Below are positions 9,081-17,639 of a stretch of DNA of 64,000 nt, piece by piece (within the stretch, counting starts at the first letter, position 1; each line of letters starts with the position of its first letter). This stretch comes from Falsigemmobacter intermedius (GTDB lineage: Bacteria; Pseudomonadota; Alphaproteobacteria; Rhodobacterales; Rhodobacteraceae): assembly GCF_004054105.1 (NCBI RefSeq), contig NZ_SBLC01000002.1:124001-188000 (forward strand). Reading direction: 5' to 3'. A model generated the notes under the pieces. The model did no database searches. It had not been told where the DNA came from and saw nothing but the letters and a program-made list of their open reading frames with translations. Position numbers and translations under genes: made by a program.

Positions 9081-9721
9081 AACCGGATCTCCACCACCGG
9101 CACCATCGGCAGATCGCCCGCCTGGAACGAGGCCACCGAGACCTGAATCACATCGGTGTCAAAGCGCACCGGCACGTCAAATTCAAAGCCCGCCCGCACC
9201 TCCGCCCCTTCCGGCACGGGATCGGCAAAGGTGAGGACACCGCGCTCGTAATCCGCTTCCCAGTCGATCCCCTCGCGCAGCGGCTTTGCGGCCAGCGCGA
9301 CCTGCAGACTGCCGCGCACCGGCTTGGCAATCGCGCGCCAATGGGCCTGCCCCCCCGAGGCATAGACCTTGCGCAGGGCAAAATCGCGCGCCGCCCCGTC
9401 GCCCTGCCCCAAAAGCTGATCGAGCGGCGTCACACTCGCAGAAGGCGCACAGGATTTGAAATCCGCCCAGTCCTTCCAGCGAAAGCCGTAAAGCTGCCCC
9501 GCCCGCGCTTCAAAAAACGCCACCAGCTCCGCCACATCATCCAGCGAGCGCAGTCCCAGCCCCGCATCATAGCGGCGGCGTGACTGCGCCCAGGGCGAAT
9601 TGCGCTCCTCATAGCCATTGGCAAGCGTGACAATTTCCGCCCGCCGCTCCGGCCCGCCGACCGACCCGAAGCTGAGATCGGCGGGAAATCTGACCTCGTG
9701 AAAATTCCGCTGCTCTGACAT
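9077..9721 (-). CDS. orfg12: GTA g12, distal tail protein (DUF2460)
   Basis: The 214-residue protein begins MSEQRNFHEVRFPADLSFGS and contains YGFRWKDWADFKSC and the C-terminal VPVVEIRL, as in DUF2460 tail proteins (TIGR02217-type). In the particle this protein forms the distal tail ring between the tube and the hub. It overlaps g13 by 4 bases and follows g11 with 5 bases between. It is intact. The assignment is by family sequence and cluster order. Confidence 0.9.
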   Translation of the reverse strand: MSEQRNFHEVRFPADLSFGSVGGPERRAEIVTLANGYEERNSPWAQSRRRYDAGLGLRSLDDVAELVAFFEARAGQLYGFRWKDWADFKSCAPSASVTPLDQLLGQGDGAARDFALRKVYASGGQAHWRAIAKPVRGSLQVALAAKPLREGIDWEADYERGVLTFADPVPEGAEVRAGFEFDVPVRFDTDVIQVSVASFQAGDLPMVPVVEIRL

Positions 9722-9726
9722 GGCAC

Positions 9727-10386
9727 CTATCCGTTGCGCTGCCCCAGCGCGAGCATCCGCCCCATGCGGGCGGCAAGCTGGCTCTGAGAGCGTTGAAAAG
9801 ACGGCAGATCGGGCGTGCTGACATTCATCACCACCTGCACCGGACGCGCTCCGCCACCGCCGGCCTGAACGCCCAGCCGCCCGTCCGGGCCACGCGCCAG
9901 CGGCAAAATCGCCTCAGGGCCGGCCTCCCCCATCAGCCCGGTCACGCCACCGCGCATGGGAAAGCGCACCGGCCCGCTGACGATGCCGCCTTCGGCAAAG
10001 GGCATCACCCGCCCCTGGCTGAAAGGGGCCCCGTCGGCAAAGGGCATGATCCCCGACATCACGCCGTTGAGCATGGCCCCCAGCCCCTGCCCCGCCGCCT
10101 GAGTGACCGGACGCATGGCGGTGTTATAGACCGCCTGCGAAACCGCACTCCCCAGACCGCGCAGCACATCGCTGAGTTTGGCCCCGTCAAAAACCAGCCC
10201 CTCAAAGGCCCGCCTGAGCCCGGAGCCCAGCCCTGCGGACAATTGCGCCGCCTCACGGCCGCTGAAGACCATGCCCTCATTGAGCCGCTTGAGATCCCCC
10301 TCAAAGCCCGCCGTCGCGCCACGCGCTTCACCCAGCGCGATCTCCAGCCGCCCGAGTTCCTCACTCAGGCTCTCCCGGTCCTGCAT
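9727..10386 (-). CDS. orfg11: GTA g11, tail tape measure protein
   Basis: The 219-residue protein has a coiled-coil-like N-terminus (residues 1-35), then a glycine-rich, hydrophobic centre with two MPFA motifs (FADGAPFSQGRVMPFAEGG). The phage minor tail signature GEAGPEAILPL follows near residue 160. It is short for a tape measure because the GTA tail is short, and it matches the RcGTA protein in size. AAAGGAG precedes the ATG. It overlaps the end of g10.1 by 26 bases and is intact. Confidence 0.85.
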   Translation of the reverse strand: MQDRESLSEELGRLEIALGEARGATAGFEGDLKRLNEGMVFSGREAAQLSAGLGSGLRRAFEGLVFDGAKLSDVLRGLGSAVSQAVYNTAMRPVTQAAGQGLGAMLNGVMSGIMPFADGAPFSQGRVMPFAEGGIVSGPVRFPMRGGVTGLMGEAGPEAILPLARGPDGRLGVQAGGGGARPVQVVMNVSTPDLPSFQRSQSQLAARMGRMLALGQRNG

Positions 10387-10600
10387 CGCCTCTCTCCTTT
10401 GTGTCGGGATAATCCGCCATCAGCGCCGCAAGCCCCGCCCGAGTCAGCGCCGAAGGCCCGGCCCCGCGGCCCAGCATCAGGCGCAGCTCCAGCGGCGTCA
10501 GCCGCCAGAACTCCTCAGGCCGCAGACCGGCGCCGCCCTGGGCAAGCGGCGCAAGCCCCGCGCGCAAAAGCCCCGCCCAGTCAAAACGCGCCCCGCTCAT
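10361..10600 (-). CDS. GTA g10.1, tail assembly chaperone-like protein
   Basis: The 79-residue protein begins MSGARFDWAGLLRAGLAPL and contains GLRPEEFWRLTPLELRLMLG. This pattern belongs to short phage tail assembly chaperones (TIGR02216-like) between the tail tube and tape measure genes. It overlaps g10 by 20 bases and g11 by 26 bases. The upstream in-frame extension was rejected because it lies wholly inside g10. The function is inferred from position and family resemblance. Confidence 0.8.
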   Translation of the reverse strand: MSGARFDWAGLLRAGLAPLAQGGAGLRPEEFWRLTPLELRLMLGRGAGPSALTRAGLAALMADYPDTKERGDAGPGEPE

Positions 10601-10910
10601 CAGCCCCCTCCGGCAGGCTGAAAGCACGCGCCAGCAAAAGCCCCGCGACGCGCAAAGCCTCGCGCAGCCCGCCTTTAATTTCCGCCGCGCCAAGATCATC
10701 TGCCGAGCCGCGCCAGCCGCCCCCGCGCAGCCCCGCCAGCAGAACCGCCAGCACATCCCCCGCGCCAAAGCGGCCCTCTTCAAACCGCGCGATGAGCGCA
10801 ATCAGCCCCTCGCCCCGGTCCAGCCCCTGGAGGCTGCCCAGCGTCAGACGGCAGGCGATCTCCTCCCCATTGACGACCAGCGTCACCTCTCCGGCAAAGG
10901 GATTGGCCAT
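10581..10910 (-). CDS. orfg10: GTA g10 tail assembly protein
   Basis: The 109-residue protein begins MANPFAGEVTLVVNGEEIAC and contains LGSLQGLDRGEG, the common signature of GTA gp10-type proteins thought to chaperone tail assembly. Its ATG shares one base with the g9 stop (TGATG). The middle is rich in glycine and alanine (VLLAGLRGGGWRG). It is intact and probably cytoplasmic. Confidence 0.85.
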   Translation of the reverse strand: MANPFAGEVTLVVNGEEIACRLTLGSLQGLDRGEGLIALIARFEEGRFGAGDVLAVLLAGLRGGGWRGSADDLGAAEIKGGLREALRVAGLLLARAFSLPEGADERGAF

Positions 10911-11323
10911 CAGAGCGCCGTGAAACTCAAAGCCCCCGCCGAGGCGAGCGCGATCTGCCAGGTGGCCTCTCCGTTGTGAGTGCCGGAATATTCCAGCGAG
11001 GTGATCAGAAACCGCCCCGCAATCAGCCCGAAATCCGGGATCACCACCTGAAAATCCGGGGTCTCTCCCGCAAAGAAGATCCCGCGCACACGCTCATCCG
11101 TGGCCGCATCGCGAAAAACACCCGAGCCGGAGACCGAGGCCGATTTCACCCCCGCCCCGCCCAGAAGCTCGCGCCAGCCGCCCTCTGAGGCAAGGCTCGT
11201 CACATCCACGCTTTCCGCGTTAAAGCTGATCCGCGTGGCGCGAAGCCCCGCCACGGTCTCAAACTGACCGTCATCTGACAGATCCACCTTCAGCAACAGA
11301 TCTTTGCCGTTCTGCACCGCCAT
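10910..11323 (-). CDS. orfg9: GTA g9, major tail tube protein
   Basis: The 137-residue structural protein starts MAVQNGKDLLLKVDLSDDG and ends ATWQIALASAGALSFTAL. It has the repeated beta-strand pattern of phage major tail proteins (TIGR02126 type), whose hexameric rings stack into the tail tube. It lies 9 bases downstream of g8 and is coupled to g10. The gene shows no defect. Confidence 0.9.
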   Translation of the reverse strand: MAVQNGKDLLLKVDLSDDGQFETVAGLRATRISFNAESVDVTSLASEGGWRELLGGAGVKSASVSGSGVFRDAATDERVRGIFFAGETPDFQVVIPDFGLIAGRFLITSLEYSGTHNGEATWQIALASAGALSFTAL

Positions 11324-11332
11324 TCTTGCCCC

Positions 11333-11740
11333 CTATGCCGTGACCGGGTCCAGCCGGACCCGAAATGTCAGATCAATGCGCCGGAGCGCGCCGCCCTGCT
11401 GGCGGCTGGCTCTGGCGCGGTGAAACCAGACACCGCAGACCCGATGTCCCGCCACGCTCAGACCGCCCGCGCCCAGCGCCTCCGCGATTTCGCCCGCGAT
11501 GGTCTTAGGCGTATGAAAGCCCGCCGCCCGGCTCAGAACCGAAAGCTCCAGCCGGTGTTCTGCGCCAGCGCCGCTGACGTCAGAGGCATCGCGCACCTCT
11601 TCCGCGCCGATCAGCACCCAGGTCTCCGGCGCAGCCCCCGCCGGCAGGGCATCTGCAATCAGAACATCCTCAAGTCCCGGCCAGGCGGTCAGACAGCCGT
11701 AAACCCCCGCCTGCAGGGCAGCCCCTGCCTGATAACTCAC
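11333..11740 (-). CDS. orfg8: GTA g8, tail terminator (DUF3168)
   Basis: The 135-residue protein begins MSYQAGAALQAGVYGCLTAW and contains HRLELSVLSRAAGFHTPKTI, as in DUF3168 tail-completion proteins that cap the tail tube at the head interface. It overlaps g7 by 4 bases (ATGA). It is intact. The assignment is from family sequence and gene order. Confidence 0.88.
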   Translation of the reverse strand: MSYQAGAALQAGVYGCLTAWPGLEDVLIADALPAGAAPETWVLIGAEEVRDASDVSGAGAEHRLELSVLSRAAGFHTPKTIAGEIAEALGAGGLSVAGHRVCGVWFHRARASRQQGGALRRIDLTFRVRLDPVTA

Positions 11741-12075
11741 AGCGGCACCTCCTCTTTGACATGCGAGATGAGATAGCGCGCATCGCCGTCTGCCTCGGCG
11801 ACAGCCAGGACCTGCCAGACCCGCCCGCCCTCACGAAAGCGCTGCCCCGGCGCGGGGCGCTGCGGACTGCCGGGCAGAGCCGCGCGGGTCAGAATGCGGG
11901 CAAGGATTTCCCCCCGCGCTGCCCCCTCTCCCGGCTCCAGCCGCCCGCTTCCCGGCGTGATCTCTGCCCAGAGATATCCCAGCCCCTCCCAGACCTTCGT
12001 CAGCCCCCCCGCCCCGTCCGGGGCAAGCTGCAACTCCTCCAGGGCCAGACGGCGGCTCAGCCGCGGCGCCCTCAT
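11737..12075 (-). CDS. orfg7: GTA g7, head closure/head-tail joining protein
   Basis: The 112-residue protein starts MRAPRLSRRLALEELQLAPD and contains GLGYLWAEITPGSGR, a pattern seen in phage head-tail adaptors (Ad3/TIGR01563-like). The ATG at 12075 is preferred over an upstream in-frame ATG because it overlaps the g6 stop by 4 bases, as elsewhere in the cluster. It is intact, although the gene upstream is frameshifted. Confidence 0.85.
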   Translation of the reverse strand: MRAPRLSRRLALEELQLAPDGAGGLTKVWEGLGYLWAEITPGSGRLEPGEGAARGEILARILTRAALPGSPQRPAPGQRFREGGRVWQVLAVAEADGDARYLISHVKEEVPL

Positions 12076-12666
12076 CTGCGGCCCCCGAAGCTGCGCACCA
12101 CCCGCCACGGCTCCAGAAGCGCTGCCACGCCAAAGGGCATGGCGCTGACCGGGGCCAGACCTTCATGCCGGTGATCGTGATAAAGTGCCGCCAGCATCAG
12201 AACCGCCTGGCGCAGATCCGGCGGCAGCTGCGCAAAACTGCCAAAGCCCGCCGTCAGCGTGATCTCAACCCGCCCGCCTTTGGGCAGCACCGGCAGCGTC
12301 AGATGCTGCCCCTCAAGCCGGGGACGGGTGGGCATCGGCCACCAGCCGCCAGCGCGCGCCATCCAGCACCGACGAGGCCCCGCCCGCATCAAACAGCTTC
12401 ACCTCGGTGATGGCGCTGACCGGCGCGATCGGCAGCACCTGGGCCTCAGCGTCACTCCAGCCCGGCAGATCCAGGATAAAACTGCGCGAAATCAGCGCCT
12501 TATCCAACCGCCGCTCTACAGCCGCCAGCGCCGCTCGCAGCCAGCCGCGCAGCACGGCATCCTGCCCCCCCTCATCGGCAAATCCGCTGCCCAGCCGCAA
12601 CTGGTCTTTCAGCGCCGCCAGCGGCAGATCGCCGTCGGCCACTGGCGCAACCTCTCTCAGCCGCAT
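12072..12666 (-). pseudogene. orfg6: GTA g6 head-tail adaptor, frameshifted
   Basis: The first half starts at 12666 after a GGGAGGGG site: MRLREVAPVADGDLPLAAL, through FILDLPGWSDAEAQVLPI, to GARWRLVAD. It then runs into a stop at 12313. The second half (RPRLEGQHLTLPVLPKGG to WRVVRSFGGRR) lies in another frame and ends at 12072. Dropping one G from the GGG at 12330-12332 (plus strand) joins them into a 197-residue adaptor of the phiE125 gp8 type, which links the portal to the head closure protein. As sequenced, the product would lack its C-terminal half. It may be a genuine one-base insertion or an assembly error. Confidence 0.85.
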
Positions 12667-12781
12667 ATCGGCCCCTCCCCCTTTGATCCGCTGATCCGCG
12701 CGACCGACAGCAAGGGCCCCACCCGTGGCACCCATGCTGAACCGACCCTCCCTGCCGGCCGCGCGCCCCTCGCCGCCCCCC

Positions 12782-13929
12782 TTAAGAGGCTGCGAATTTC
12801 ATCAGCTTGATGGCGCCGAAATCGCTCACATCCCCACCGACACGGCGGCTGGCGTAAAAGAGGACATGCGGCTTGGCCGAGAAGGGATCGCGCAGCACCC
12901 GCAGATCCGGGCGCTCTGCAATCGTATAGCCCGCGTGGAAATCCCCGAAGGCGATCGAATAGGAATTGGCCGCGATATCGGGCATGTCCTCGGCGATCAG
13001 CACCGGATAGCCCATCAGCCGCGCAGGCTCTCCGGCGGCCAGACTGTCAGACCACAGGAACCGCCCGTCGCTGTCCTTCATCTTGCGCACGGCCCCGGCG
13101 GTCTTTGAGTTCATCACGAAGGTCGCATTGGCGCGGTAAGCGGCGTTCAGCGCATAGACCAGATCGACAATCGCATTGGCCGGTGCGGTCGCGTTGAAAT
13201 CCCCTGCCGTGCCGGTCGCCACATAGCCCAGCTTGCCCCATTCCCAGCTGGCCTGCGCCACTTTGGTATGCGCCAGAAACCCCTTCGGCTTGCCCGAGCC
13301 GTCACCGCTGACAAAGGCCAGCGCTTCCGCCCGCGAAAAGCGCTCAGCAATACGGTCGGCAAGCCAGGTCTCGAGATCAAAGGCGCTGTCATCAAGCAGC
13401 CGCTGGCTGGCCTTGGGCATTGCGGTCAGCTCGTGCAGCGGAATGGCGATGCGCTCAATCGAGGCCGTGCCCGTGGCGGTAATCTCAGAGGCTTCCGTGA
13501 CCCAGCCCGAACCCACATCCCCGGTATCAACCAGCACCTCAAAGCTGCCCGCCTCTATCTGCACCACATTGGCCACACGGCGCAGCGACGACGTCGCCCG
13601 CAGCACCGAGCGGATGGTGTCAGAGGTCTGCGGATCGACCAGATAACCGCCCTCGGCATTGACGGCGGCGTTCAGCCCCTTGCCCTCCAGCACCAGCCCG
13701 CGCAGCCCCTCATCATCGCCGCCGCGCAGATAGGCATCAAAGGCCTTGCGGCCTGAGACAGGATCGGGCGCTGCGGCGCCACGGCGGATTTGCGTTCTGC
13801 CTGCATCATTCGGGTATCCGTCCTTTTCAGAATGTCTTTGACATCGGCCTGAAAGCCTTTGAGTTCAGTCACAAAACCATTGAGCGCAGAGGCAAACTCT
13901 GCACTTTCGCCTGCACCGGTCGCGGTCAT
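12782..13929 (-). pseudogene. orfg5: GTA g5 major capsid protein, frameshifted near the N-terminus
   Basis: This is an HK97-fold capsid gene. Translation starts at 13929 (after GGAAGGAG) with MTATGAGESAEFASALNGFV and a coiled N-terminal delta-like region up to RPILSQ, then leaves the family frame and ends at 13672. The remainder (GRKAFDAYLRGGDDEG, then LEGKGLNAAVNAEGG to the end KLMKFAAS) is in another frame. A net change of one missing base or two extra bases, between about 13740 and 13775, separates them. The internal ATG at 13693 could give a 303-residue fragment but has no delta region. The restored protein is about 382 residues, near the family size. No functional capsid precursor is expected as read. 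Confidence 0.85.
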
Positions 13930-13953
13930 GGCGGCTCCTTCCTGAGGGTTAAG

Positions 13954-14517
13954 TTAAACGGTCTGCTGCCCGCCAAGCTGCTGACGGGCACCGGCCAGAA
14001 GCCCCGTCAGCCGTGCCAGATAAGGGATCAGATCCCCGGTCTTGGCCTCAATTCGGGCCTCACGCTGCATAGGAAAGGTCACCAGCGAGATCTCCCACAG
14101 ATCGACCTCTGCCAGCAGGCGGCGGCCTTCGGAATCGCGCGAAGATTTCACCGTGCGGTAGCCGATCGACAGCCCGTCCAGCGCCCCCGCCGCGATCAGC
14201 GCCCGGGCCTCGCGCGCCCGTGCCACCTCCGGCAGCAGACGGCCTGAGACGCGCAGCCCGCGGGCATCCTCCGCGATCTCCTCTCAGATCCCCACGGGCT
14301 GCGCCGGATCGTGCTGCCAGAGCATCTTCACGCGACCGCCCGACCGCTCCATGGCGGCAAGCGAGGCCGCGTAGGCCCCCGGCAGCACAATATCGCCGCC
14401 CTGATCGGCCCGGCCGAAAAGTGAGGCATAGCCGCTGATGCGCCCCTCCTCACCAACGGCCAGCCCGCCGCCCCCGGTCATGAACTTGCGTTCAAGCCGC
14501 AGATCATCCCCATCCAT
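13954..14517 (-). pseudogene. orfg4: GTA g4 prohead protease with an in-frame stop
   Basis: A HK97-type serine prohead protease, which trims capsid subunits during maturation. It starts at 14517 after GGGAGG: MDGDDLRLERKFMTGGGG, then GYASLFGRADQGGDIVLPGA and MLWQHDPAQPVGI. The next codon is TGA (14284-14286) where the family has Trp (IWEEI). The same frame then continues EEIAEDARGLRVSG, LDGLSIGYRTVKS and WEISLVTFPM to a stop at 13954. The catalytic His (WQHD) lies before the stop and the Ser (LSIGY) after it, so the truncated product lacks its nucleophile. A single G-to-A change explains it. The other parts look normal. Confidence 0.88.
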
Positions 14518-14531
14518 ACCGTGATCCTCCC

Positions 14532-14759
14532 TCATGGCAGCGCGGCCCGCAAAAGGGTCTCTGCGCCCTGGGCCAAAAGAAAAGCCGCCACCCCGCAAAC
14601 CCCCAGCCAGATGCGTTTTTCCAGACGCTCCAGCGCGGCATCAATCTGCAAAAGCCGCCGCTCCAGGGCGCTCCAGCGCTCCTGCAAAACCCGCTCATTG
14701 GCCTCTATGCGCGCACTGGCGGCATCAAAACTGTCGTAAAGAAACCGCGAGCCCGCCAT
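14532..14759 (-). CDS. orfg3.5: GTA g3.5 small membrane-associated protein
   Basis: The 75-residue protein starts MAGSRFLYDSFDAASARIEA. It has an amphipathic or coiled-coil stretch (about residues 20-45) and a C-terminal hydrophobic helix (IWLGVCGVAAFLLAQGAETL). It sits between portal and protease as g3.5 does in RcGTA. An upstream ATG at 14801 was rejected because it would overlap the portal gene. The role in particles is not established to my knowledge. Confidence 0.75.
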   Translation of the reverse strand: MAGSRFLYDSFDAASARIEANERVLQERWSALERRLLQIDAALERLEKRIWLGVCGVAAFLLAQGAETLLRAALP

Positions 14760-14760
14760 C

Positions 14761-15948
14761 TCAGCCCCCGTCCGGCAAAGGCGGCAGACCAAGGGCCGCA
14801 CGCTTTTCCGCCAGCGTCAGAAACTCCGCCGCCGAGACCCGCTCCCATTGCGCATCCCGCTCCGCAGAGAGTGCCGGAACCTGATCCAGATCGGGCCGCA
14901 GGCTGACCACCTCCCCACTGTGCGAGGACAAAAACTGCGCCAGTTCCGTCAGCACCCGCGTCGCCAGCGGCAGAACCGTCAGCCGGAAGAAGGCGCGGTT
15001 CGCCTCCTGATAATTGGCGTAGGTTGCATCCCCCGGGATGCCCAGCAACATCGGCGGCACCCCGAAGGCCATGGCGATATCGCGCGCCGCCGCCTCGCGG
15101 GTCTGGTGAAATTCCATATCTGAGGGCGAAAACCCCATCGGCTTCCAGTCCAGCCCGCCTTCCAGCAGCATGGGCCGCCCGGCGTTACGCGCCCCCATGT
15201 GATGCGATTCGATCTCGCCCGTCAGACGGTCATATTGCTCTGCCGTCAGCACCCCGTTGCCATCCGCCCCGCGATAGATGATCGCGCCTGAGGGCCGCGC
15301 CGCATTGTCCAGCAGCGCCTTGGACCAGCGACTTGCCGCGCCATGCACATCCATGGCCACCGCTGCCGCACCAAGTGCAGAGTATCCGTAATGATCATCC
15401 AGAGGATGAAATGCGCGGATGTGGCAGACAGGCTTCACATCAGCGCTCAGATCAAAGCGATGGCTGCGGCCGCCGACATTATAATCGCAGGCCACCGGCC
15501 AGCCATCCTCTCCGGGCACCAGCGACATTCGCTCCGGGCGCAGCGCGTAAAGTTCCCGCACCTCGCCACTGTGCGGATCGCAGACCGCCTCCACCCAGGC
15601 ATTCCCGCTCAACAGCAAATGACCGCAGACCGCCTCCAGAAATTCAGCGCGGCCCTGAAAGGCATTGGGCCGATCCAGAAGAGCGAGGATCGGATGGGTT
15701 TCATAGCGCTGCCCCTCATCCTGAAGGATCAGGGGCAGATTTCCGGCCGATTCTGCAATCATACGTATTGCTCGAAAGACAACAGGATTGCTCATATAGC
15801 CGTTACGAATCAAAGATCCCGTGTCCCGCGGGCTCCAGACCACCCTGCCACTTCCCGCCGCCCGCGCCGCCACCCGCCCTGCGGCTGAGGCTTTGACCTC
15901 AGGGCATGCGGTATCGGGCGGAGCCTTCCGCCTGCGAAATCCAAACAT
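14761..15948 (-). CDS. orfg3: GTA g3, portal protein
   Basis: This 395-residue HK97-type portal is the dodecameric ring through which DNA enters the head. Family sequences are visible throughout: YMSNPVVFRAIRMIAESAGN near the start, GNAWVEAV, MLLEGGLDWKPMGFSPSDM, and FGVPPMLLGIPGDATYANYQ. It is intact. It has an unusually strong ribosome site: AAAGGAGGTGATCC directly before the ATG, complementary over 14 bases to the 16S rRNA 3' end. It follows the terminase with 22 bases between. Confidence 0.92.
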   Translation of the reverse strand: MFGFRRRKAPPDTACPEVKASAAGRVAARAAGSGRVVWSPRDTGSLIRNGYMSNPVVFRAIRMIAESAGNLPLILQDEGQRYETHPILALLDRPNAFQGRAEFLEAVCGHLLLSGNAWVEAVCDPHSGEVRELYALRPERMSLVPGEDGWPVACDYNVGGRSHRFDLSADVKPVCHIRAFHPLDDHYGYSALGAAAVAMDVHGAASRWSKALLDNAARPSGAIIYRGADGNGVLTAEQYDRLTGEIESHHMGARNAGRPMLLEGGLDWKPMGFSPSDMEFHQTREAAARDIAMAFGVPPMLLGIPGDATYANYQEANRAFFRLTVLPLATRVLTELAQFLSSHSGEVVSLRPDLDQVPALSAERDAQWERVSAAEFLTLAEKRAALGLPPLPDGG

Positions 15949-15962
15949 GGATCACCTCCTTT
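15949..15962 (-). promoter_or_regulatory. Maximal Shine-Dalgarno sequence of the portal gene
   Basis: The 14-base element AAAGGAGGTGATCC is a perfect complement of the conserved 16S rRNA 3' end. GGAGG is 6 bases from the ATG at 15948. No other gene in the window has such an extended match. Confidence 0.85.
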
Positions 15963-15970
15963 GAGTAAGT

Positions 15971-17386
15971 TCAGAGCCCGCGAATGCCAGGACGCCCCTG
16001 CCCCGTGCCGGGACGGATCATCAGCTCATGCAGAGCCCAGACCAGCGCATCCACCCGATCCGGCGAGCCGCGCCCCTGAAAACCCTGCAGGCTCATACGG
16101 CACATCTGATCTTCCAGGCCCTGCAGCCCGCGCAGATGCTGCACCCGGCCCTGTTCGTAAAGCGCGGCCACCGGCTCTGCCCGGGCAACCTTGCCCCGGC
16201 TGGCCCGGACCGCCCTGACCATGATCGACCCGTCAAGCGAGCGGATGAGATCCGTCACAAGATCGCCGCCCTGATTAACCTCTGCCACCAGGGCATCGGC
16301 ATTGTGGCGCCTGAAAGCCGCAATGGCCGCCTGCGCCCAGCCCTCAGGGCTGGCCCCCGCAACGCTGGCATCCTCCAGCACCACGGCCCGCCAGGACTGC
16401 GGCGGCCCCTGCATCACCACGCCCGCCACCACGATCCCGCATTCGTCCGACGACCGCCCACCGGTCACCGGCGGATCCACGGCCACCACCACCCGGTCAA
16501 AGGCCGGTGCGGCATCAATCCGCGCGGCCTCCAGCCCCGCAGAGGTCCAGAGCGCACCTTCCGCATCCTCGAGGAGTTCGCCGTCAAGCTCCTGCCGCCC
16601 GAGCCGTGTGCCGGCATAACGCGCCCGCACTTCGGCCAGGAAAGACCCCGCCAGATGGGCGCGGTTTGCCTCGGTAGGCGCATGGGTGAGCACGGTTGAG
16701 GGGTTTCGCAGCACCGCCTTCAGCACCGCGACATTCTGCGGCGTGGTTGTCACCACCTGCTGCGGCAGATCCCCCAGGCGCAGCGCAAACTGCACCATAT
16801 CCCAGGCCTGCTCGCCCTTTTTCCACTTCGCCAGCTCGTCTGACCAGGCGGCATCGAACTGCGGACCGCGCAGGCTCTCCGGCTCATGCGCGGAAAATAC
16901 TTCCGCCACCGCGCCGTTCGGCCACTCCAGACGCCGCCGCCCGGCCTGCCATTCCGGCCTGCGGTCGGGCGGAGAGCAGGCGAGAATCCCGCTCTCGCCA
17001 AAGATCATCACCTCGCGCACCTGGTCGAGCGTCTCGCCCACCAGCGCCACACGCCGCGCGCGGCCCTTATCACCCGGCCGCGCCCCTTCCACCTGGGCGC
17101 GCACCCATTCGGCCCCGGCGCGGGTCTTCCCCGCACCACGGCCACCCATAATCACCCAGGTCCGCCAGTCCCCCTCAGGGGGCAACTGATGCGGCAGGGC
17201 CCAGAACTCAAAAACCCAAGGGAGCGCCGCCAGCGCAGTATCGCTCAGGCCGTTTAAAAATTCGTCAATCATCTCCGGCGTGGCGGAGGCGAGCCAGGCG
17301 GCGCCCGATTTCATCGCGCGCTGCGCCAAGATCGAGGGCCCCGGCGCAAAGTCCGCCGGACTGCTCGCGGGCAAGTTTTTCGACAT
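15971..17386 (-). CDS. orfg2: GTA g2, large terminase
   Basis: This 471-residue DNA-packaging motor has an N-terminal ATPase with Walker A GGRGAGKTRAG (near residue 81). A C-terminal RNase H-fold nuclease has acidic residues in VVVAVDPPVTGG and LVAEVNQGGD. In RcGTA it packages roughly gene-sized host DNA without sequence specificity. The gene overlaps g1 by 122 bases in another frame. It is full length with no lesion, so packaging enzymes are retained while several particle genes are broken. Confidence 0.93.
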   Translation of the reverse strand: MSKNLPASSPADFAPGPSILAQRAMKSGAAWLASATPEMIDEFLNGLSDTALAALPWVFEFWALPHQLPPEGDWRTWVIMGGRGAGKTRAGAEWVRAQVEGARPGDKGRARRVALVGETLDQVREVMIFGESGILACSPPDRRPEWQAGRRRLEWPNGAVAEVFSAHEPESLRGPQFDAAWSDELAKWKKGEQAWDMVQFALRLGDLPQQVVTTTPQNVAVLKAVLRNPSTVLTHAPTEANRAHLAGSFLAEVRARYAGTRLGRQELDGELLEDAEGALWTSAGLEAARIDAAPAFDRVVVAVDPPVTGGRSSDECGIVVAGVVMQGPPQSWRAVVLEDASVAGASPEGWAQAAIAAFRRHNADALVAEVNQGGDLVTDLIRSLDGSIMVRAVRASRGKVARAEPVAALYEQGRVQHLRGLQGLEDQMCRMSLQGFQGRGSPDRVDALVWALHELMIRPGTGQGRPGIRGL

Positions 17387-17594
17387 TCTGCCGCTCCGTA
17401 ACCAGAAGTTTCAGGGCCTGAGAGACGTCTTTGGTATAGGTAGCCAGCTCCTTCGCGCTCTCAGCGGGCGTTTCTGCGCGGATCTCTTCGAGGAGACGGC
17501 GCAAAATGGTGCTGGCCAGATCGAACAGTTCAAGCGCCTCCGCCGCCTCGCGGCGGGGATCCGGAGGCGGTGTCACCGGCATATGCAATGTCAT
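17265..17594 (-). CDS. orfg1: GTA g1, small terminase
   Basis: The 109-residue protein begins MTLHMPVTPPPDPRREAAEA and is largely helical with a coiled segment (LFDLASTILRRLLEEIRAET). This matches the RcGTA g1 small terminase, which works with g2 in packaging. An alternative start is Met5. It heads the minus-strand cluster, about 100 bases downstream of a candidate promoter with a terminator-like hairpin in between. No defect is seen. Confidence 0.85.
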   Translation of the reverse strand: MTLHMPVTPPPDPRREAAEALELFDLASTILRRLLEEIRAETPAESAKELATYTKDVSQALKLLVTERQNVEKLAREQSGGLCAGALDLGAARDEIGRRLARLRHAGDD

Positions 17595-17639
17595 CAGATG
17601 GCATCCTGCGGCTTGAGAAACCGCACGGGTCGGAAACGG

